From Mycobacterium sp. BK086 (lineage in GTDB: Bacteria > Actinomycetota > Actinomycetes > Mycobacteriales > Mycobacteriaceae), in contig SNWL01000004.1 of NCBI GenBank assembly GCA_004362315.1, forward strand, positions 434,001 to 498,000: DNA of 64,000 nt, read 5' to 3'. The notes beneath the pieces are model-generated. The model made no database searches. It had not been told where the DNA came from and worked only from the letters and a program-made list of their open reading frames with translations. Positions 1 to 10,597 of the stretch are shown here, in pieces. The position numbers and the translations under genes are program-made. Positions within the stretch are counted from its first letter, which is position 1; each line of letters opens with the position of its first letter.

Positions 1-59
1 TCGAACACCCCGTGATTGCCGCGGACGGTGAGCCCGCGCAGTTCGATGCGATCAGCCAC
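1..59 (-). CDS. folB: Dihydroneopterin aldolase FolB, 5' end only
   Basis: Only the first 19 codons are in the window; the gene continues past base 1. The reading frame starts at GTG (57-59) and gives [19 protein letters not shown], the usual actinobacterial FolB N-terminus. FolB converts dihydroneopterin to 6-hydroxymethyl-dihydropterin in folate synthesis. Its start overlaps the folP stop by 8 bp, so it is the fourth gene of a ftsH-folE-folP-folB run. Confidence 0.85.
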   Translation of the reverse strand, partial: MADRIELRGLTVRGNHGVF

Positions 60-879
60 CGGTGGCCTCCCAGGCTTGTACGACCTTCAGCGCGTCCACG
101 CTGGCCTGCACGTCGTGCACCCGGACACCCCAGGCGCCGCCTCGGGCGGCCAGCGCCGAGATGACGGCGGTAGCGGTCTCCCGACCGTCGGGCGGGCGAA
201 TGGTCCCGTCGGCGTCCGCGAGCAGAGCACCGAGGAATCGCTTGCGGCTCGCCCCGACGAGTACCGGGATACCGGTCGCGACGAATTCGGGCAACGCGTG
301 CAGCAGGGCCCAATTGTGTTGTGCGGTCTTGGCGAAACCGAGCCCCGGATCGATGATCAGGTTCTCGTGGTCCACGCCGGCGGCGATGGCGGAGTCGACA
401 CCGGCCAGCAACTCGTCGCGCACCTCGGCGACCACGTCGACGTAGTCCGGCACCTCGTGGGGCTGCTCGGCACGCACCGAGCGCCAGTGCATCAGCACCC
501 ACGGCACCTTGGCCTCGGCCATCAGCGGGGCCATGTCCGGATCGGCCTTGCCGCCGGAGACGTCGTTGACGATGCTCGCGCCGTTGTCCAGCGCGGCGGC
601 CGCGACGGCCGCGTGCATGGTGTCGATACTCACGGTGATGCCTTGGGCCGCAAGCTCTTTGATGACAGGGACGACGCGTGCGGCCTCGACCGCTGCGTCG
701 ATGCGCACCGCTCCCGGACGAGTGGACTCACCGCCCACGTCGACGATGGCCGCACCCTGGGCAGCCAGGGCCAGTCCCTGTTCCACGGCGCGGGCCGGAT
801 CGAGATAGCGGCCGCCATCGGAGAAGGAGTCATCGGTGACGTTGACGACTCCCATCACCTGCACACCAGTGGCGTTCAC
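52..879 (-). CDS. folP: Dihydropteroate synthase
   Basis: A 275-residue protein joining p-aminobenzoate to the pterin pyrophosphate; it is the sulfonamide target. Pterin-binding signatures are clear: [16 protein letters not shown] near the N-terminus, [11 protein letters not shown], then [18 protein letters not shown] and a C-terminal GASRKRFLG segment with the R-V-H-D end motif. Start is GTG at 877-879, overlapping the folE stop as GTGA. Length fits the FolP1 family. It sits between folE and folB, so the operon makes successive folate enzymes. Confidence 0.95.
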   Translation of the reverse strand: MNATGVQVMGVVNVTDDSFSDGGRYLDPARAVEQGLALAAQGAAIVDVGGESTRPGAVRIDAAVEAARVVPVIKELAAQGITVSIDTMHAAVAAAALDNGASIVNDVSGGKADPDMAPLMAEAKVPWVLMHWRSVRAEQPHEVPDYVDVVAEVRDELLAGVDSAIAAGVDHENLIIDPGLGFAKTAQHNWALLHALPEFVATGIPVLVGASRKRFLGALLADADGTIRPPDGRETATAVISALAARGGAWGVRVHDVQASVDALKVVQAWEATGG

Positions 880-1496
880 TTGCGCAGTATGAGTTCCAGT
901 GCTTCAGCCCGGGATGCCTTGTCGGTCTTGAACTGTCCGCGTACCGCCGACGTCGTGGTGATGGCCCCAGGCTTGCGCACACCGCGCATCGCCATGCACA
1001 GGTGCTCGGCTTCCACGACGACGATGACGCCCCGCGGCTTGAGCTTGCGCATGATCGCGTCGGCGATCTGTCCCGTCAGGCGCTCCTGCACCTGCGGACG
1101 CTTGGCGTACAGGTCGACCACCCGGGCCAGCTTCGACAGCCCGGTCACCCGGCCGTCCTCGCCGGGGATGTAACCGACGTGCGCAACGCCGTGGAACGCC
1201 ACGAGGTGGTGCTCGCAGGTCGAATACATCGGGATCTGCTTGACCAGAACGAGCTCATCGTGCTGCTCGTCAAAGGTGGTCTCCAGCACCGCATCCGGAT
1301 CGGTGTACAGGCCGGCGAACATCTCCTGGAACGCCCGCGCGACGCGCGCCGGGGTGTCCATCAGACCTTGCCGGTCGGGGTCTTCTCCGACCGCGATCAG
1401 CAACTCACGAACGGCCGCTTCGGCCCGCGGTTGATCGAACACCGGGGCGTCCAACGTGACCGAATTCGGCTGCGGCATCGAAGCTCCGTTCGTCAT
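876..1496 (-). CDS. folE: GTP cyclohydrolase I
   Basis: Makes 7,8-dihydroneopterin triphosphate from GTP, the first folate step. The 206-residue product has the type IA signature, including [20 protein letters not shown] with the zinc Cys and two His, a second Cys in [12 protein letters not shown], and the RPQVQERLT helix. The chosen ATG at 1494-1496 overlaps the ftsH stop by one base (TGATG); an in-frame TTG just upstream (1497-1499) would add one residue. The stop is shared with the folP start. Expressed behind ftsH by the arrangement. Confidence 0.94.
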   Translation of the reverse strand: MTNGASMPQPNSVTLDAPVFDQPRAEAAVRELLIAVGEDPDRQGLMDTPARVARAFQEMFAGLYTDPDAVLETTFDEQHDELVLVKQIPMYSTCEHHLVAFHGVAHVGYIPGEDGRVTGLSKLARVVDLYAKRPQVQERLTGQIADAIMRKLKPRGVIVVVEAEHLCMAMRGVRKPGAITTTSAVRGQFKTDKASRAEALELILRK

Positions 1497-3811
1497 CAAC
1501 CGTTGTCCGGTGCCTTCGACCGGCCATTATCGTCACCCGAATCGTGTTGCGGCCCATGAGAAGGGCTCGCGTGACGCGGTGCGGGTTGCGGCTGATAGGG
1601 CGGATAGGGCTGGCCCTGCTGGGGGCCCGGCGGTGCCCACCCCTGCGGCGGCGGGTACCAGTAACCACCCTGCGGCGGCGGACCCTGCGGGTGTTGCCCC
1701 GGCGGCGGCCAGCCGGGAGCATGCCAGCCGGCGGGCGCCCCGTAGTCGGGCTGGGTCGAGCCGGGCTGGGCGGCAGGCTGCGGGCTGGTGTGCGCGCCGT
1801 TGCCGTTGCCGCCGTTGGCGGCCTGTGCCTGCGCACTGGCCTGGGCGATGGCCTTCTTGAAGGCCGGTTCCGGCATCGGCTTGGGCCACGGCTCACCGCG
1901 TTCGATGGCGAGCTCACCCGGGGTCTTGATCGGCGGCTTGTCGGAGGGGATGCGCCCGCCGAAGTCGTCGAACACCGTCAGGCGGGGCCGCTTCTTCACG
2001 TCGCCGAAGATGGCTTCGAGCTCCTTGCGGTGCAGTGTCTCCTTCTCCAGGAGCTCACCGGCCAGGGTGTCGAGCACATCGCGGTACTCGGTGAGGATCG
2101 CCCACGCCTCGGTGTGGGCGGCCTCGATCAGCTTGCGGACCTCGTCGTCGATATCGCGGGCAACCTCGTGGCTGTAGTCCGACTGGGTGCCCATCGTGCG
2201 GCCCAGGAACGGATCGCCGTGCTCGGTGCCGTACTTGACCGCACCCAGCTTGGCGCTCATGCCGTACTCGGTGACCATCGCGCGGGCGATCTTGGTGGCC
2301 TGGTCGATATCGGACACCGCGCCCGTGGTGGGCTCGCGGAACACCAATTCCTCGGCGGCGCGGCCGCCCATCGCGAACACCAGGCGGGCGATCATCTCCG
2401 AGCGGGTCATCAGGCCCTTGTCGTCCTCGGGCACCGACACGGCGTGGCCGCCGGTGCGGCCGCGGGCCAGGATCGTCACCTTGTAGATCGGCTCGATGTC
2501 GGGCATCGCCCACGCCGCCAGGGTGTGGCCACCCTCGTGGTAGGCGGTGATCTTCTTCTCCAGCTCGCTGATCACGCGGCCCTTGCGGCGGGGACCGCCG
2601 ATCACCCGGTCGACCGCCTCTTCGAGCGCGGCGCCGGTGATGACGGTGCCGTTCTCGCGGGCGGTCAGCAGCGCGGCCTCGTTGATGACGTTGGCCAGGT
2701 CGGCGCCGGACATGCCGACGGTGCGCTTGGCCAGACCGTCGAGGTCGGCGTCGGGGGCCATCGGCTTACCGGCGGAGTGCACCCGCAGCACGGCCTTGCG
2801 GCCGGCGAGGTCGGGGCTGGTGACCGGGATCTGGCGGTCGAAGCGGCCGGGGCGCAGCAGCGCGGGGTCGAGGATGTCGGGCCGGTTGGTGGCCGCGATC
2901 AGGATGACGCCCTGGCGGTCGCCGAAGCCGTCCATCTCGACGAGCAACTGGTTCAGGGTCTGCTCGCGCTCGTCGTGACCACCACCGAGGCCGGCGCCGC
3001 GCTGGCGGCCGACGGCGTCGATCTCGTCGACGAAGATGATGCACGGGCTGTTCTGCTTGGCCTGCTCGAACAGGTCGCGCACGCGGGAGGCACCGACGCC
3101 GACGAACATCTCGACGAAGTCTGAACCCGAAATCGTGAAGAACGGAACTCCGGCCTCACCGGCGACCGCACGGGCCAGCAGCGTCTTACCGGTGCCGGGC
3201 GGCCCGTAGAGCAGAACGCCCTTCGGGATCTTGGCGCCCAGCGCCTGATACCGCGACGGGTTCTGCAGGAAGTCCTTGATCTCGTACAGCTCTTCGACCG
3301 CTTCGTCGACGCCGGCAACGTCGGCGAAGGTGGTCTTCGGCATGTCCTTGGAGAGCTGTTTGGCGCGCGACTTGCCGAAGCCGAAGCCCATCCGGCCGCC
3401 GGTCTGCATGCGGGAGAACAGCACGAACAAACCGACGAGCAGCAGCAGCGGCAGCATGTAGACCAACAGCGAGCCCAGGATGCTGCCCTGGTTCACGGTG
3501 GTGTTGGTCTTGATGTTCTTGGCGCTCAGGGCGTTGAACAGGTCGACCGCGTACCCGGTCGGGTACTTGGTGATGACCTTGTTCGAGTTCTCGGTGTCGC
3601 CGTTGCCGTTCTTGAGCTCGAGGCGCAGCTGTTGTTCCCGGTCGTCGATCTGCGCGCTGTTGACGTTGTCTTTGTTGATCTGCGCCATCGCGACCGACGT
3701 GTCGATGGGTTTGTAGCCCCGGGTGTCGTCACTGAAATAGAAGAACGACCAGCCGAGCAGCAGCACGACGGCGATCACCGTGAGTGTGCGGATCACGTTT
3801 TTGCGGTTCAT
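1496..3811 (-). CDS. ftsH: ATP-dependent zinc metalloprotease FtsH
   Basis: Membrane-anchored AAA+ protease, about 771 residues. Two transmembrane segments (about residues 8-26 and 111-133) flank an extracytoplasmic domain. The AAA module has Walker A GPPGTGKT (203-210), Walker [10 protein letters not shown], the SRH segment [19 protein letters not shown], and the zinc site HEGGH (425-429). After about residue 650 the protein becomes an Ala/Gln then Pro/Gln/Tyr-rich tail, as in mycobacterial FtsH and unlike E. coli. ATG at 3809-3811 is preferred over the adjacent TTG (3812-3814). A GGAAGGA-like site lies further upstream. Confidence 0.95.
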   Translation of the reverse strand: MNRKNVIRTLTVIAVVLLLGWSFFYFSDDTRGYKPIDTSVAMAQINKDNVNSAQIDDREQQLRLELKNGNGDTENSNKVITKYPTGYAVDLFNALSAKNIKTNTTVNQGSILGSLLVYMLPLLLLVGLFVLFSRMQTGGRMGFGFGKSRAKQLSKDMPKTTFADVAGVDEAVEELYEIKDFLQNPSRYQALGAKIPKGVLLYGPPGTGKTLLARAVAGEAGVPFFTISGSDFVEMFVGVGASRVRDLFEQAKQNSPCIIFVDEIDAVGRQRGAGLGGGHDEREQTLNQLLVEMDGFGDRQGVILIAATNRPDILDPALLRPGRFDRQIPVTSPDLAGRKAVLRVHSAGKPMAPDADLDGLAKRTVGMSGADLANVINEAALLTARENGTVITGAALEEAVDRVIGGPRRKGRVISELEKKITAYHEGGHTLAAWAMPDIEPIYKVTILARGRTGGHAVSVPEDDKGLMTRSEMIARLVFAMGGRAAEELVFREPTTGAVSDIDQATKIARAMVTEYGMSAKLGAVKYGTEHGDPFLGRTMGTQSDYSHEVARDIDDEVRKLIEAAHTEAWAILTEYRDVLDTLAGELLEKETLHRKELEAIFGDVKKRPRLTVFDDFGGRIPSDKPPIKTPGELAIERGEPWPKPMPEPAFKKAIAQASAQAQAANGGNGNGAHTSPQPAAQPGSTQPDYGAPAGWHAPGWPPPGQHPQGPPPQGGYWYPPPQGWAPPGPQQGQPYPPYQPQPAPRHASPSHGPQHDSGDDNGRSKAPDNG

Positions 3812-3985
3812 CAAGCATCGGCCGTTACGGCCCGGTCCTTCCGATATGCGCAGCTGGGATAGTTCAGGCTACCGCTAGACCAACGTCGGCAAGTGCCCCC
3901 AGGGTTTCCGCCCACCATTGATCGGTGTTCGCTGTGCGCCGAATCGGCCCTTTCGGGCGGAATGAAGCTGTGCTTGGCTGGCACG

Positions 3986-4873
3986 GTGCTCGCTCCAACC
4001 GAACAGTTAGTTGACGGCGACGGAGTTCGGCTGCGGGTGCTGCAAGCAGGCGATCCCGGCGCCCCGGTGGTGATCCTGGCGCACGGTTTTCCCGAACTCG
4101 CCTATTCGTGGCGACATCAGATTCCGGCACTGGCCGCGGCCGGCTATCACGTGCTCGCGCCCGATCAGCGCGGCTACGGCGGATCGTCGGCACCCGAGGC
4201 CGTCGAGGCCTATGACATCCATGCGCTGACCGGCGATCTGGTCGCGCTGCTCGATCACGTCGGTGCCGAACAAGCGGTGTTCATCGGCCACGACTGGGGT
4301 GCGATGGTGGTGTGGCATACCGCGCTGCTGCATCCGGACCGGGTCCGGGCCGTCGCCGGCCTGTCCGTCCCGCCGATCCCCCGCGCCCGAACCCGCCCCA
4401 CGCAGCGGTGGCGGGAGAAGTTCGGTGAGGACTTCTACATGCTGCGCTTCCAAGAACCCGGCAAGGCCGATGCCGAGATGGCCGCCGACGTGACAACCAC
4501 CATGCGCGGGATGTTCAACGATCTGACGCCGGCCGCACCGCCCGGCTGGATCACCGACGACGAGTTCGACCACTACGTGACCGAATTCAGCAGGACCGGT
4601 TTCACCGGCGCACTCAACTGGTACCGGAACTACGACCGCAACTGGGAGTCGACTCCCCAGCTGACCGAGGCGCGCATCACGGTCCCGTCGTTGTTCGTCG
4701 GCGGGACGGCCGACCCGATCGCGCCGACGATGAACCCGGCCCGGGCCCGCGAGGTGGTCGCAGGCCCGTACACCGAGATGTGGATCGAGGGTGCCGGGCA
4801 CTGGGTGCAGCAGGAGCGTCCCGACGAGGTGAACCGGATTCTGCTGGAGTTCCTGCGCGAGGTGGATTCCTAA
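3986..4873 (+). CDS. ephA: Alpha/beta-fold epoxide hydrolase (EphA-like)
   Basis: About 295 residues. It has the epoxide hydrolase pattern: oxyanion HGFPELAYSWRHQ, the DQRGYGGSS strand, and nucleophile elbow GHDWGAMV with Asp as nucleophile, a cap domain, an acid near GTADPIAPT, and a base His in GAGHWVQQE. The family opens epoxides to diols through an ester intermediate. The start is uncertain. GTG 3986 gives the N-terminus seen in EphA (APTEQLVDGDGVRLRV); ATG 3962 and ATG 3893 are also in frame. The stop overlaps that of the convergent MBL gene (CTAA). Confidence 0.85.
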   Translation: MLAPTEQLVDGDGVRLRVLQAGDPGAPVVILAHGFPELAYSWRHQIPALAAAGYHVLAPDQRGYGGSSAPEAVEAYDIHALTGDLVALLDHVGAEQAVFIGHDWGAMVVWHTALLHPDRVRAVAGLSVPPIPRARTRPTQRWREKFGEDFYMLRFQEPGKADAEMAADVTTTMRGMFNDLTPAAPPGWITDDEFDHYVTEFSRTGFTGALNWYRNYDRNWESTPQLTEARITVPSLFVGGTADPIAPTMNPARAREVVAGPYTEMWIEGAGHWVQQERPDEVNRILLEFLREVDS

Positions 4874-5640
4874 AGCTCGGTGCGCTCCCCCGGCGCGAGC
4901 CAGCGAATGTTGGACGCCGAAAGTGTCTGGCGTGCATCGCTTTCCGGATCACGGAAGTGAGTCCAACCCTCGTAGTGCACGGGCACGGTGACCCGCGGGC
5001 GCATCAGCCGGATCAGCTCGGCGCCGTCGCGTGCGGTCATCGTGAACCGCACCGGCCCGGTGAACCCGAACCGGACCCCGCCCAGATGCAGTAGTGCGAC
5101 GTCGACCGGTATCCGCTTGGCGACCTCGCGCAAACCGTCGTAGAGCACGGTGTCCCCCGACATCCACAGCGCCGCGGTGTCCTCCCGATTGCGGTGCAGC
5201 GCAAAGCCATTGACCTTGCCCGCGATCGGCCTGCTGAATTTCGGTCCGTGCCTGCCCGGGGTGGCGGTGACGGTCAGTGGCGTGCGCCCCGGCGCATCGA
5301 GGGTCGTCGACTCCCAGTCGGCCAGACCCCGGACGTTGGGCGCGGACAGCCGGCGCGCGGCGGGCACAGTGGTGATGACAGTGCCGGCCTGCCCGAGCAG
5401 GGCGCGCCCGGCGTCGTCGAGATTGTCGGCGTGCTGGTCGTGACTGAGCAGCACCACATCGACCGGACCGACCACCTCGGGCGGTTGTGCGGGACCGGCG
5501 ACCTTAACCGATGAGGTGCCCCAGCCGAACGTGTAGCGCCGGCCGGGAGCGTCGAACGTCGGGTCGGTCAGGATCCGCCACCCGTCGAGTTCGATCAATG
5601 TGGTGGGCCCGCCGAGATGGGTGAGCAAAATGTTCGACAT
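4870..5640 (-). CDS. MBL-fold metallo-hydrolase (UlaG/NAPE-PLD-like)
   Basis: A 256-residue metallo-beta-lactamase-fold protein. The metal motif is SHDQHADNL (a variant of HxHxDH), with later ligands in TPGRHGP, MSGDTVLYDG and a C-terminal VPVHYEGW. The N-terminus LLTHLGGPTTLIELDGWRILTDPTFD is typical of the UlaG-like branch, which hydrolyses phosphoester or amide bonds; the substrate here cannot be told. ATG at 5638-5640 lies 6 nt behind a TAGATT -10 box, so the mRNA is probably leaderless. It is divergent from lpqG, with only 36 bp between the two starts. Confidence 0.85.
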   Translation of the reverse strand: MSNILLTHLGGPTTLIELDGWRILTDPTFDAPGRRYTFGWGTSSVKVAGPAQPPEVVGPVDVVLLSHDQHADNLDDAGRALLGQAGTVITTVPAARRLSAPNVRGLADWESTTLDAPGRTPLTVTATPGRHGPKFSRPIAGKVNGFALHRNREDTAALWMSGDTVLYDGLREVAKRIPVDVALLHLGGVRFGFTGPVRFTMTARDGAELIRLMRPRVTVPVHYEGWTHFRDPESDARQTLSASNIRWLAPGERTEL

Positions 5641-5646
5641 GTCAAA

Positions 5647-5652
5647 AATCTA
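5647..5652 (-). promoter_or_regulatory. -10 box for MBL-fold gene (leaderless)
   Basis: TAGATT on the minus strand, 6 nt before ATG 5640. The spacing places transcription start at or next to the start codon. Only 11 bp separate it from the opposing lpqG -10 box. Confidence 0.6.
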
Positions 5653-5663
5653 GTGCTGCACGC

Positions 5664-5669
5664 TACGGT
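5664..5669 (+). promoter_or_regulatory. -10 box for lpqG (leaderless)
   Basis: TACGGT, 7 nt before ATG 5677. This spacing supports a leaderless transcript and fixes the lpqG start at the lipoprotein signal peptide. Confidence 0.6.
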
Positions 5670-5676
5670 GTCAGGC

Positions 5677-6399
5677 ATGCCGATCGCCGCACGTCGTGTC
5701 GTTGTTGCGCTGGCCGCGATGGGGACGGCCGCCGCTGTGCTCACCGGCTGCGATGCCGCCCCCGCTGCGCCCGTCGGTGCCAATCCGCGACAGGTCACCG
5801 TCGTCGGCAACGGAGAGGTGCAGGGCGTGCCCGACACCCTGACCGCCGACGTCAGCGTCGAGGCGGCCGCCAACGACGTCACCACCGCAATGAATCAGGC
5901 CAACGACCGCCAGAATTCGGTGCTCAACGCGCTGAACGCCAGCGGTATCGATCCCAAGGACATCAGCACCACCCAGGTCAGCCTGCAGCCGCAGTACAGC
6001 GACAACTCGGTGATCACCGGCTACCGGGCCAGCAACGCGCTGCAGATCAAAATCCGCAAGCTCGACACCGCATCGCAGGTGCTGGCCAATGTCGTCAGCG
6101 CCGGCGGCGACGCCACCAGGATCAACTCGGTGAGCTACTCCATCGAGGACGACTCCAAGCTGGTCACCGACGCCAGGGCGCGGGCGTTCAACGACGCCAA
6201 GCAGCGGGCTGCGCAGTACGCCGACCTGTCCGGATTGTCGCTGGGCAAGGTCATCTCGATCTCGGAGGCCCCCGGCGGCACGCCGCCGCCTCCCCCGCCG
6301 ATGCCGATGCCGCGCGGTGCGATGGCCAGTGCGGTGCCGCTCTCGCCCGGCCAGCAGACCGTGAGCTTCTCGGTGACGGCGGTCTGGGAGCTCAGCTAG
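5677..6399 (+). CDS. lpqG: SIMPL-domain (DUF541) lipoprotein LpqG
   Basis: About 240 residues. A lipoprotein signal peptide starts at ATG 5677 (basic ARR, hydrophobic core, lipobox VLTGC), so the mature protein should be membrane-anchored outside the cell. The rest is one SIMPL/DUF541 domain: VVGNGEVQGVPDTLTADV at the start, repeated alpha/beta units with YSIEDDSKL, and a Pro-rich loop (PPPPPPMPMP) before the final strand. The molecular role of SIMPL proteins is poorly known. It lies upstream of hpt as in M. tuberculosis (Rv3623). Longer in-frame starts upstream would hide the signal peptide. Confidence 0.88.
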   Translation: MPIAARRVVVALAAMGTAAAVLTGCDAAPAAPVGANPRQVTVVGNGEVQGVPDTLTADVSVEAAANDVTTAMNQANDRQNSVLNALNASGIDPKDISTTQVSLQPQYSDNSVITGYRASNALQIKIRKLDTASQVLANVVSAGGDATRINSVSYSIEDDSKLVTDARARAFNDAKQRAAQYADLSGLSLGKVISISEAPGGTPPPPPPMPMPRGAMASAVPLSPGQQTVSFSVTAVWELS

Positions 6400-6477
6400 C
6401 AACTGGTTCGAGATCGACGAAATGTCCTGATCTACTTGCACTTTCGCCGCCAAACGTCGGTTTGGGCGAGGTGCGCG

Positions 6478-7053
6478 CTAGATCTGGTAGACCTTCGGGT
6501 CCAGCGTGCCGATGTAGGGCAGATCGCGGTAGCGCTCGGCGTAGTCCAGCCCGTAGCCGACGACGAACTCGTTGGGGATGTCGAAGCCGACGTAGCTGAT
6601 GTCGACATCGGCGCGCACCGCCTCCGGCTTGCGCAGCAGCGTGCACACCCGCAGCGATTTGGGGTGGCGAGTGGCCAGGTTGCGCAGCAGCCACGACAGC
6701 GTCAGGCCGGAGTCCACGATGTCCTCGACGATCAGCACGTCACGGTCGTGGATATCGCGGTCGAGGTCCTTGAGGATGCGGACCACGCCCGACGACGATG
6801 TCGACGACCCGTAGGAGCTGACCGCCATGAACTCCAGCTGGGTGGGCAGCGGGATTGCCCGGGCCAGGTCGGTGACGAACATCACCGCACCCTTGAGCAC
6901 GGTGACCAGGAGCAGATCCTCGCCGCCCAGATTGTCGGCGTAGTCGATGGCGACGTTTGCCGCCAGCTCCGCGGTGCGGGCGTGAATCTGCTCTTCGGAC
7001 AACAGGACCGATTTGATATCCCCTGGGTACAGCTCGTGCGCCGACACGCCCAC
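6478..7053 (-). CDS. hpt: Hypoxanthine phosphoribosyltransferase
   Basis: Purine salvage enzyme converting hypoxanthine or guanine plus PRPP to IMP or GMP. The 191-residue product contains the PRPP-binding loop [17 protein letters not shown], the flexible loop [11 protein letters not shown] and the C-terminal FVVGYGLDY. The start is the weakest point. GTG 7053 ([12 protein letters not shown]) gives family length, but GTG 7047 and an upstream GTG overlapping the tilS stop are also open. It follows tilS on the same strand, and the tilS-hpt pairing is common in bacteria. Confidence 0.9.
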   Translation of the reverse strand: MGVSAHELYPGDIKSVLLSEEQIHARTAELAANVAIDYADNLGGEDLLLVTVLKGAVMFVTDLARAIPLPTQLEFMAVSSYGSSTSSSGVVRILKDLDRDIHDRDVLIVEDIVDSGLTLSWLLRNLATRHPKSLRVCTLLRKPEAVRADVDISYVGFDIPNEFVVGYGLDYAERYRDLPYIGTLDPKVYQI

Positions 7054-7085
7054 ACTGTGCCATGACCGGGGCCTAACAACCAATC

Positions 7086-8042
7086 TCACACCGGTTGGGT
7101 GTACATCGTCAGCCTGCCGTCCCTGCGGGCCGCGAAGAGTCTTTGCTGTCGAAGATCCGAGCCGACCGCCACGCCGCCCTGGCCGTGCCATGCGGTGACC
7201 AGCGCGTCCACCGCACGGATCTGCTTGTCGGTGAGGTTCGCCGCGCCACCGCGCAGGAGCCAGCGGCGGATCACCCGGCGCCGCACCGCGGTGGGCAGTT
7301 CGGTCAGTGCGGCGACGGCGACGGTCTCGCCGATGTCGTCGGCCGCGTCCTCGGCCAGGCGGTCGAGGGCATCGGTGTCCTCGCGCAGCCCGGCGGCGGT
7401 GCGGGCCAGTGCCTCGGCGACGCCGCCGCCGAGCACATCCTCGAGCAGCGGCAGCACCTCGGTGCGCAGCCGCACCCGGGTGAAGCGGGGGTCGTGGTTG
7501 TGCGGGTCGTCCCACGGGGCGAGGCCCAGCTCGGCGCACGCCTCGTGGGTGACGCCGCGGCGCACCCCCAGCAACGGGCGATACCAGGGCGGGTCGCAGG
7601 TGCGCATCCCGGCGATCGAACGAGCGCCCGAGCCTCGGCCCAGCCCCAGCAACACGGTCTCGGCCTGGTCGTCGAGGGTGTGGGCCAGCAGCACCGGCGC
7701 CTGGCCGCGAGCGGTGTCCAACGCGGCGTAGCGGGCGGTGCGGGCGGCGGCCTCCGGGCCGCCGTCGGTACCGACCTGCACCCGCAGCACTTGCGCGTCC
7801 ACACAGCCGAGGTCGTGGGCCAGGCGACGAGCCCGCTCGGCGACGTCGGCGGAGCCGGTCTGCAGGCCGTGGTCGACGATCAGCGCGGTGGTCGGCAGGG
7901 CCGCGGCGGCCGCCGCTGTCAGCGCCAGTGAATCCGGGCCGCCGGACAGCGCCACGCACCACGACGTGGCGCCGGGCAGGTGCTCGGTCGCGAAGCCGGC
8001 CACGCAGGCCCGCAGTGCGGCTACAGCACCCGGTCGATCCAC
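7086..8042 (-). CDS. tilS: tRNA(Ile)-lysidine synthetase
   Basis: Modifies C34 of the CAU-anticodon tRNA-Ile to lysidine so that it reads AUA. The protein is 318 residues with the N-type ATP pyrophosphatase P-loop SGGPDSLAL near residue 35, followed by [27 protein letters not shown] and RPLLGVRR, all typical of TilS. GTG 8042 aligns with the mycobacterial N-terminus ([10 protein letters not shown]) and overlaps the upstream zincin gene by 22 bp, suggesting translational coupling. Confidence 0.93.
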   Translation of the reverse strand: MDRPGAVAALRACVAGFATEHLPGATSWCVALSGGPDSLALTAAAAAALPTTALIVDHGLQTGSADVAERARRLAHDLGCVDAQVLRVQVGTDGGPEAAARTARYAALDTARGQAPVLLAHTLDDQAETVLLGLGRGSGARSIAGMRTCDPPWYRPLLGVRRGVTHEACAELGLAPWDDPHNHDPRFTRVRLRTEVLPLLEDVLGGGVAEALARTAAGLREDTDALDRLAEDAADDIGETVAVAALTELPTAVRRRVIRRWLLRGGAANLTDKQIRAVDALVTAWHGQGGVAVGSDLRQQRLFAARRDGRLTMYTQPV

Positions 8043-9061
8043 CGCTGCGGGTCTTCGATCTCGTCGGGCAGCGGCAGGGTTTCCGCACTGGTCCACACCG
8101 TGTTGAACCGGTCCATCCCGACCCGGTCCACCACGTGGTCGACGAACTTCTTGCCGCGGGTGTACTGGCTGATCTTGGCGTCCACGCCGAGCAGCGCCCG
8201 CAGCAGCCGCGCCAGCGGCGGCTGCTTGCGCTGGCGGCGCTGGTCGAACCGGGTGCGGATGGAATGCACCGACGGCACGACGGCCGGGCCGACCGCGTCC
8301 ATGACGTGGTCGGCATGGCCTTCGAGCAGGGTGCCGAGCACCAGCAGCTGGTCGAGCGCCTGCTGCTGTGGCTTGGACTGCACGGCCCGCATGAACCCGA
8401 GGATGCCCGCGTCGTTGGGGCCCTGATCGCCGGACCGCCGCTTCTTCGCGAAGTCCGCCAGCCGCGCCACCACCTGCGTCACATCGTCGGCCGCATCGGA
8501 GGTCAGCACTCCCAGCGCCTGCGACATGTGTTGGGCCAGCCACGGATTGGCGGTGAACTGCACGCGATGGGTCACCTCGTGCAGGCACACCCACAGCCGG
8601 AAGTCGGCGGGCGAGACCCGCAGCTGACGCTCGACGGCGATGACGTTCGGATAGACCAACAGCAGCAAGCCGGCGTCCTCGCCTTCGGCGAACGGGTCGT
8701 ACTGGCCGAGGATGCCCGAGGAGATGAACGCCAGCACCGCTCCGGTCTGCGCGCCGGTGACCCGTCCGGTGATGGCGTTGGCGGGCGTCTGGGTGCCGCC
8801 CGTCATCACCCGCATCGAGTCCGATGCGGCCCGCACCCAGCCCTGCCGGTCGACGATCCGCGCGTCGGGCACCGGGGCGTCGCCGCCCATTCGAGTGACC
8901 TCACGAACCGGGCCTTCGGCCTTGCGCGCGGCCACCGACAGTTCCTCGATGACCTGGTTGCGGGTGTAGTCGGTGGCGGGCGGCCCGGGCCGGGTCAGCC
9001 AGGCGCCGACGTTGCCTGCGAACGCCCAGTCGACAGCGCGCCCGACGGTCAGCTCGCTCAT
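8021..9061 (-). CDS. Zinc-dependent metallopeptidase-like protein (Zincin_2/DUF2342)
   Basis: A 346-residue cytoplasmic protein equivalent in position to Rv3626c. The zinc motif HEVTH is seen in [12 protein letters not shown], with a downstream helix that could supply the third ligand ([12 protein letters not shown]). Family members have been labelled F420-biosynthesis associated, but the activity is not established. ATG 9061 overlaps the dacB stop (ATGA), so it is preferred to the GTG at 9070. It is sandwiched between dacB and tilS in a coupled run. Confidence 0.85.
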   Translation of the reverse strand: MSELTVGRAVDWAFAGNVGAWLTRPGPPATDYTRNQVIEELSVAARKAEGPVREVTRMGGDAPVPDARIVDRQGWVRAASDSMRVMTGGTQTPANAITGRVTGAQTGAVLAFISSGILGQYDPFAEGEDAGLLLLVYPNVIAVERQLRVSPADFRLWVCLHEVTHRVQFTANPWLAQHMSQALGVLTSDAADDVTQVVARLADFAKKRRSGDQGPNDAGILGFMRAVQSKPQQQALDQLLVLGTLLEGHADHVMDAVGPAVVPSVHSIRTRFDQRRQRKQPPLARLLRALLGVDAKISQYTRGKKFVDHVVDRVGMDRFNTVWTSAETLPLPDEIEDPQRWIDRVL

Positions 9062-10440
9062 GAGCCGCACCCGCAGGTCCGCAGCACCCCGGCCAGATTG
9101 TCGAGGGCGACTCGGCCCATCGGCCCCGCGTCGTTGGAGATGAACGCGAAGGTCAGCACGCGGCCGCTGTCGTCGGTGACGATGCCGGCCAGCGAGTTGA
9201 TGGCGGTCAGCGACCCGGTCTTGGCGCGCAGCCAGCCCGCCGAGGACACCTTCGGATCGGCGTCGAGAAAGCGGTCCGACAGGGTTCCACTTCCGCCGGC
9301 GATCGGCAGCACGTCGAGCAGCGGACGCATCGCCGGCTGATCGGGTCCGGCGGCGGCTTGGACGACCTCGTCGAGGGTCTTGGCCGTCAGCCGGTCCAGG
9401 ACCGACAAGCCGCTGGAGTCGAAGAGGGCGGCACCCGTCATGTCGACGCCCGCTCCGGAGAGTTTGTTCGTGACCGCATCGACCGCCCCGGCGAAGCTCA
9501 CCGGCCGGCCGCCCGCCTTGGCCACTTCCCTGCCGATCGCCTCGGCCATCACGTTGTCGGAGGCGTTCATCATCTGCCGCAGCCGCTCGATCAGGGGGGC
9601 CGATTGCACCGAGGCGAGCTGGCGGCCGGTCGGGGCGGACGCGGCCATGGTGACCTTGGCCGGATCCAGACGCAGAGCGATCGCCAATGCCTTTCCGGCA
9701 TCCAAGGCCGGCGTCCGCGACCGTGCTGAATCGACCGTGGTCGGCTGGATACGCCCGGCGTCGATCATCACCGACTGCATCGGCGCGATGTCACCGCCGT
9801 CGATATCGGCGGGATCCCAGCCGGGCGCGAAATCCGGTCCGCTGTACAGAGAGTCGTCGACCTGTACCGCGGTCGCGGTGATACCGCTCTTGCGGATCTG
9901 GTCGGCGAGATCGCTGATGCGGGCCGCACCGCGATACCAGGTCTCCTGGCCGGCCGGAGCGGCCGAGAGGACCGGGTCGCCACCGCCGACGAGCACGACA
10001 ACTCCCGGCTGGGTGGTCTGGTCGGCCGCCACCACGGTCGTGGTGACCCGCTCGTCGCGGTTCAGCGCCAGCAATGCGGCTCCGGTGGTGAGCGTCTTGT
10101 TGGTCGAGGCCGGCAGCAGCGGCACATCGGAGCGGAACTCCCAGATCTGCTTGCCGGTCTTCGCGTCGGTGACCCGCCCGCTCACGTTGCCGAGGTTCGG
10201 GTCGGCGACCGGGACGGCCAGCGCCGCCGTCATGCCCGCAGCGGTGGGCACCCCGGCTGAATCCGACACCGGGACGACACCGGGATTGGCGGTCACCAGC
10301 GCATGCCCGGGCGGTGCCTGCGCGCTGCTGGTGTCACCGTGGGTCAGGACAGCGGCCAGCGCCACGACGGCGGCGACCAGCGCGATCACTGCCAGCGCGA
10401 GGACCGCATGGGCCCAGCGCCACCCGCGAGTCGGGCTCAT
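9058..10440 (-). CDS. dacB: D-alanyl-D-alanine carboxypeptidase, PBP4/DacB type
   Basis: A 460-residue class C penicillin-binding protein that trims or cleaves peptidoglycan peptides outside the membrane. A single N-terminal transmembrane anchor (about residues 10-34, [20 protein letters not shown]) precedes the catalytic domain. The active-site triad of motifs is present: STNK (in [11 protein letters not shown]), SDN (in [11 protein letters not shown]) and KTG (in RAKTGSLTA). ATG 10440 is chosen because AGGAGA lies about 5 nt upstream on the minus strand; the longer GTG start at 10482 lacks this. First gene of the dacB-zincin-tilS-hpt run. Confidence 0.93.
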   Translation of the reverse strand: MSPTRGWRWAHAVLALAVIALVAAVVALAAVLTHGDTSSAQAPPGHALVTANPGVVPVSDSAGVPTAAGMTAALAVPVADPNLGNVSGRVTDAKTGKQIWEFRSDVPLLPASTNKTLTTGAALLALNRDERVTTTVVAADQTTQPGVVVLVGGGDPVLSAAPAGQETWYRGAARISDLADQIRKSGITATAVQVDDSLYSGPDFAPGWDPADIDGGDIAPMQSVMIDAGRIQPTTVDSARSRTPALDAGKALAIALRLDPAKVTMAASAPTGRQLASVQSAPLIERLRQMMNASDNVMAEAIGREVAKAGGRPVSFAGAVDAVTNKLSGAGVDMTGAALFDSSGLSVLDRLTAKTLDEVVQAAAGPDQPAMRPLLDVLPIAGGSGTLSDRFLDADPKVSSAGWLRAKTGSLTAINSLAGIVTDDSGRVLTFAFISNDAGPMGRVALDNLAGVLRTCGCGS

Positions 10441-10597
10441 CACTCTCCTGAGGTTCTTGGTGGTCCCATTGTGCCGAACCACCCTGAAGCGCAGGCTAGC
10501 GGTGGCGTTAGGGTGGGCGCGTCGCCTTCGGCCGGCAGGAGCGAAGCGACCCGGGGATCAGCCCGGCGATGACAAGCAGCGGAAAAGGAGTCGCACG

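Noticed and set aside
1544..3124. Long open frame (526 codons) on the plus strand opposite ftsH
   Set aside because: GC-rich codon structure of ftsH leaves the opposite strand open; the translation is low-complexity (His/Val/Gly/Leu-rich) with no motif, while ftsH is certain.
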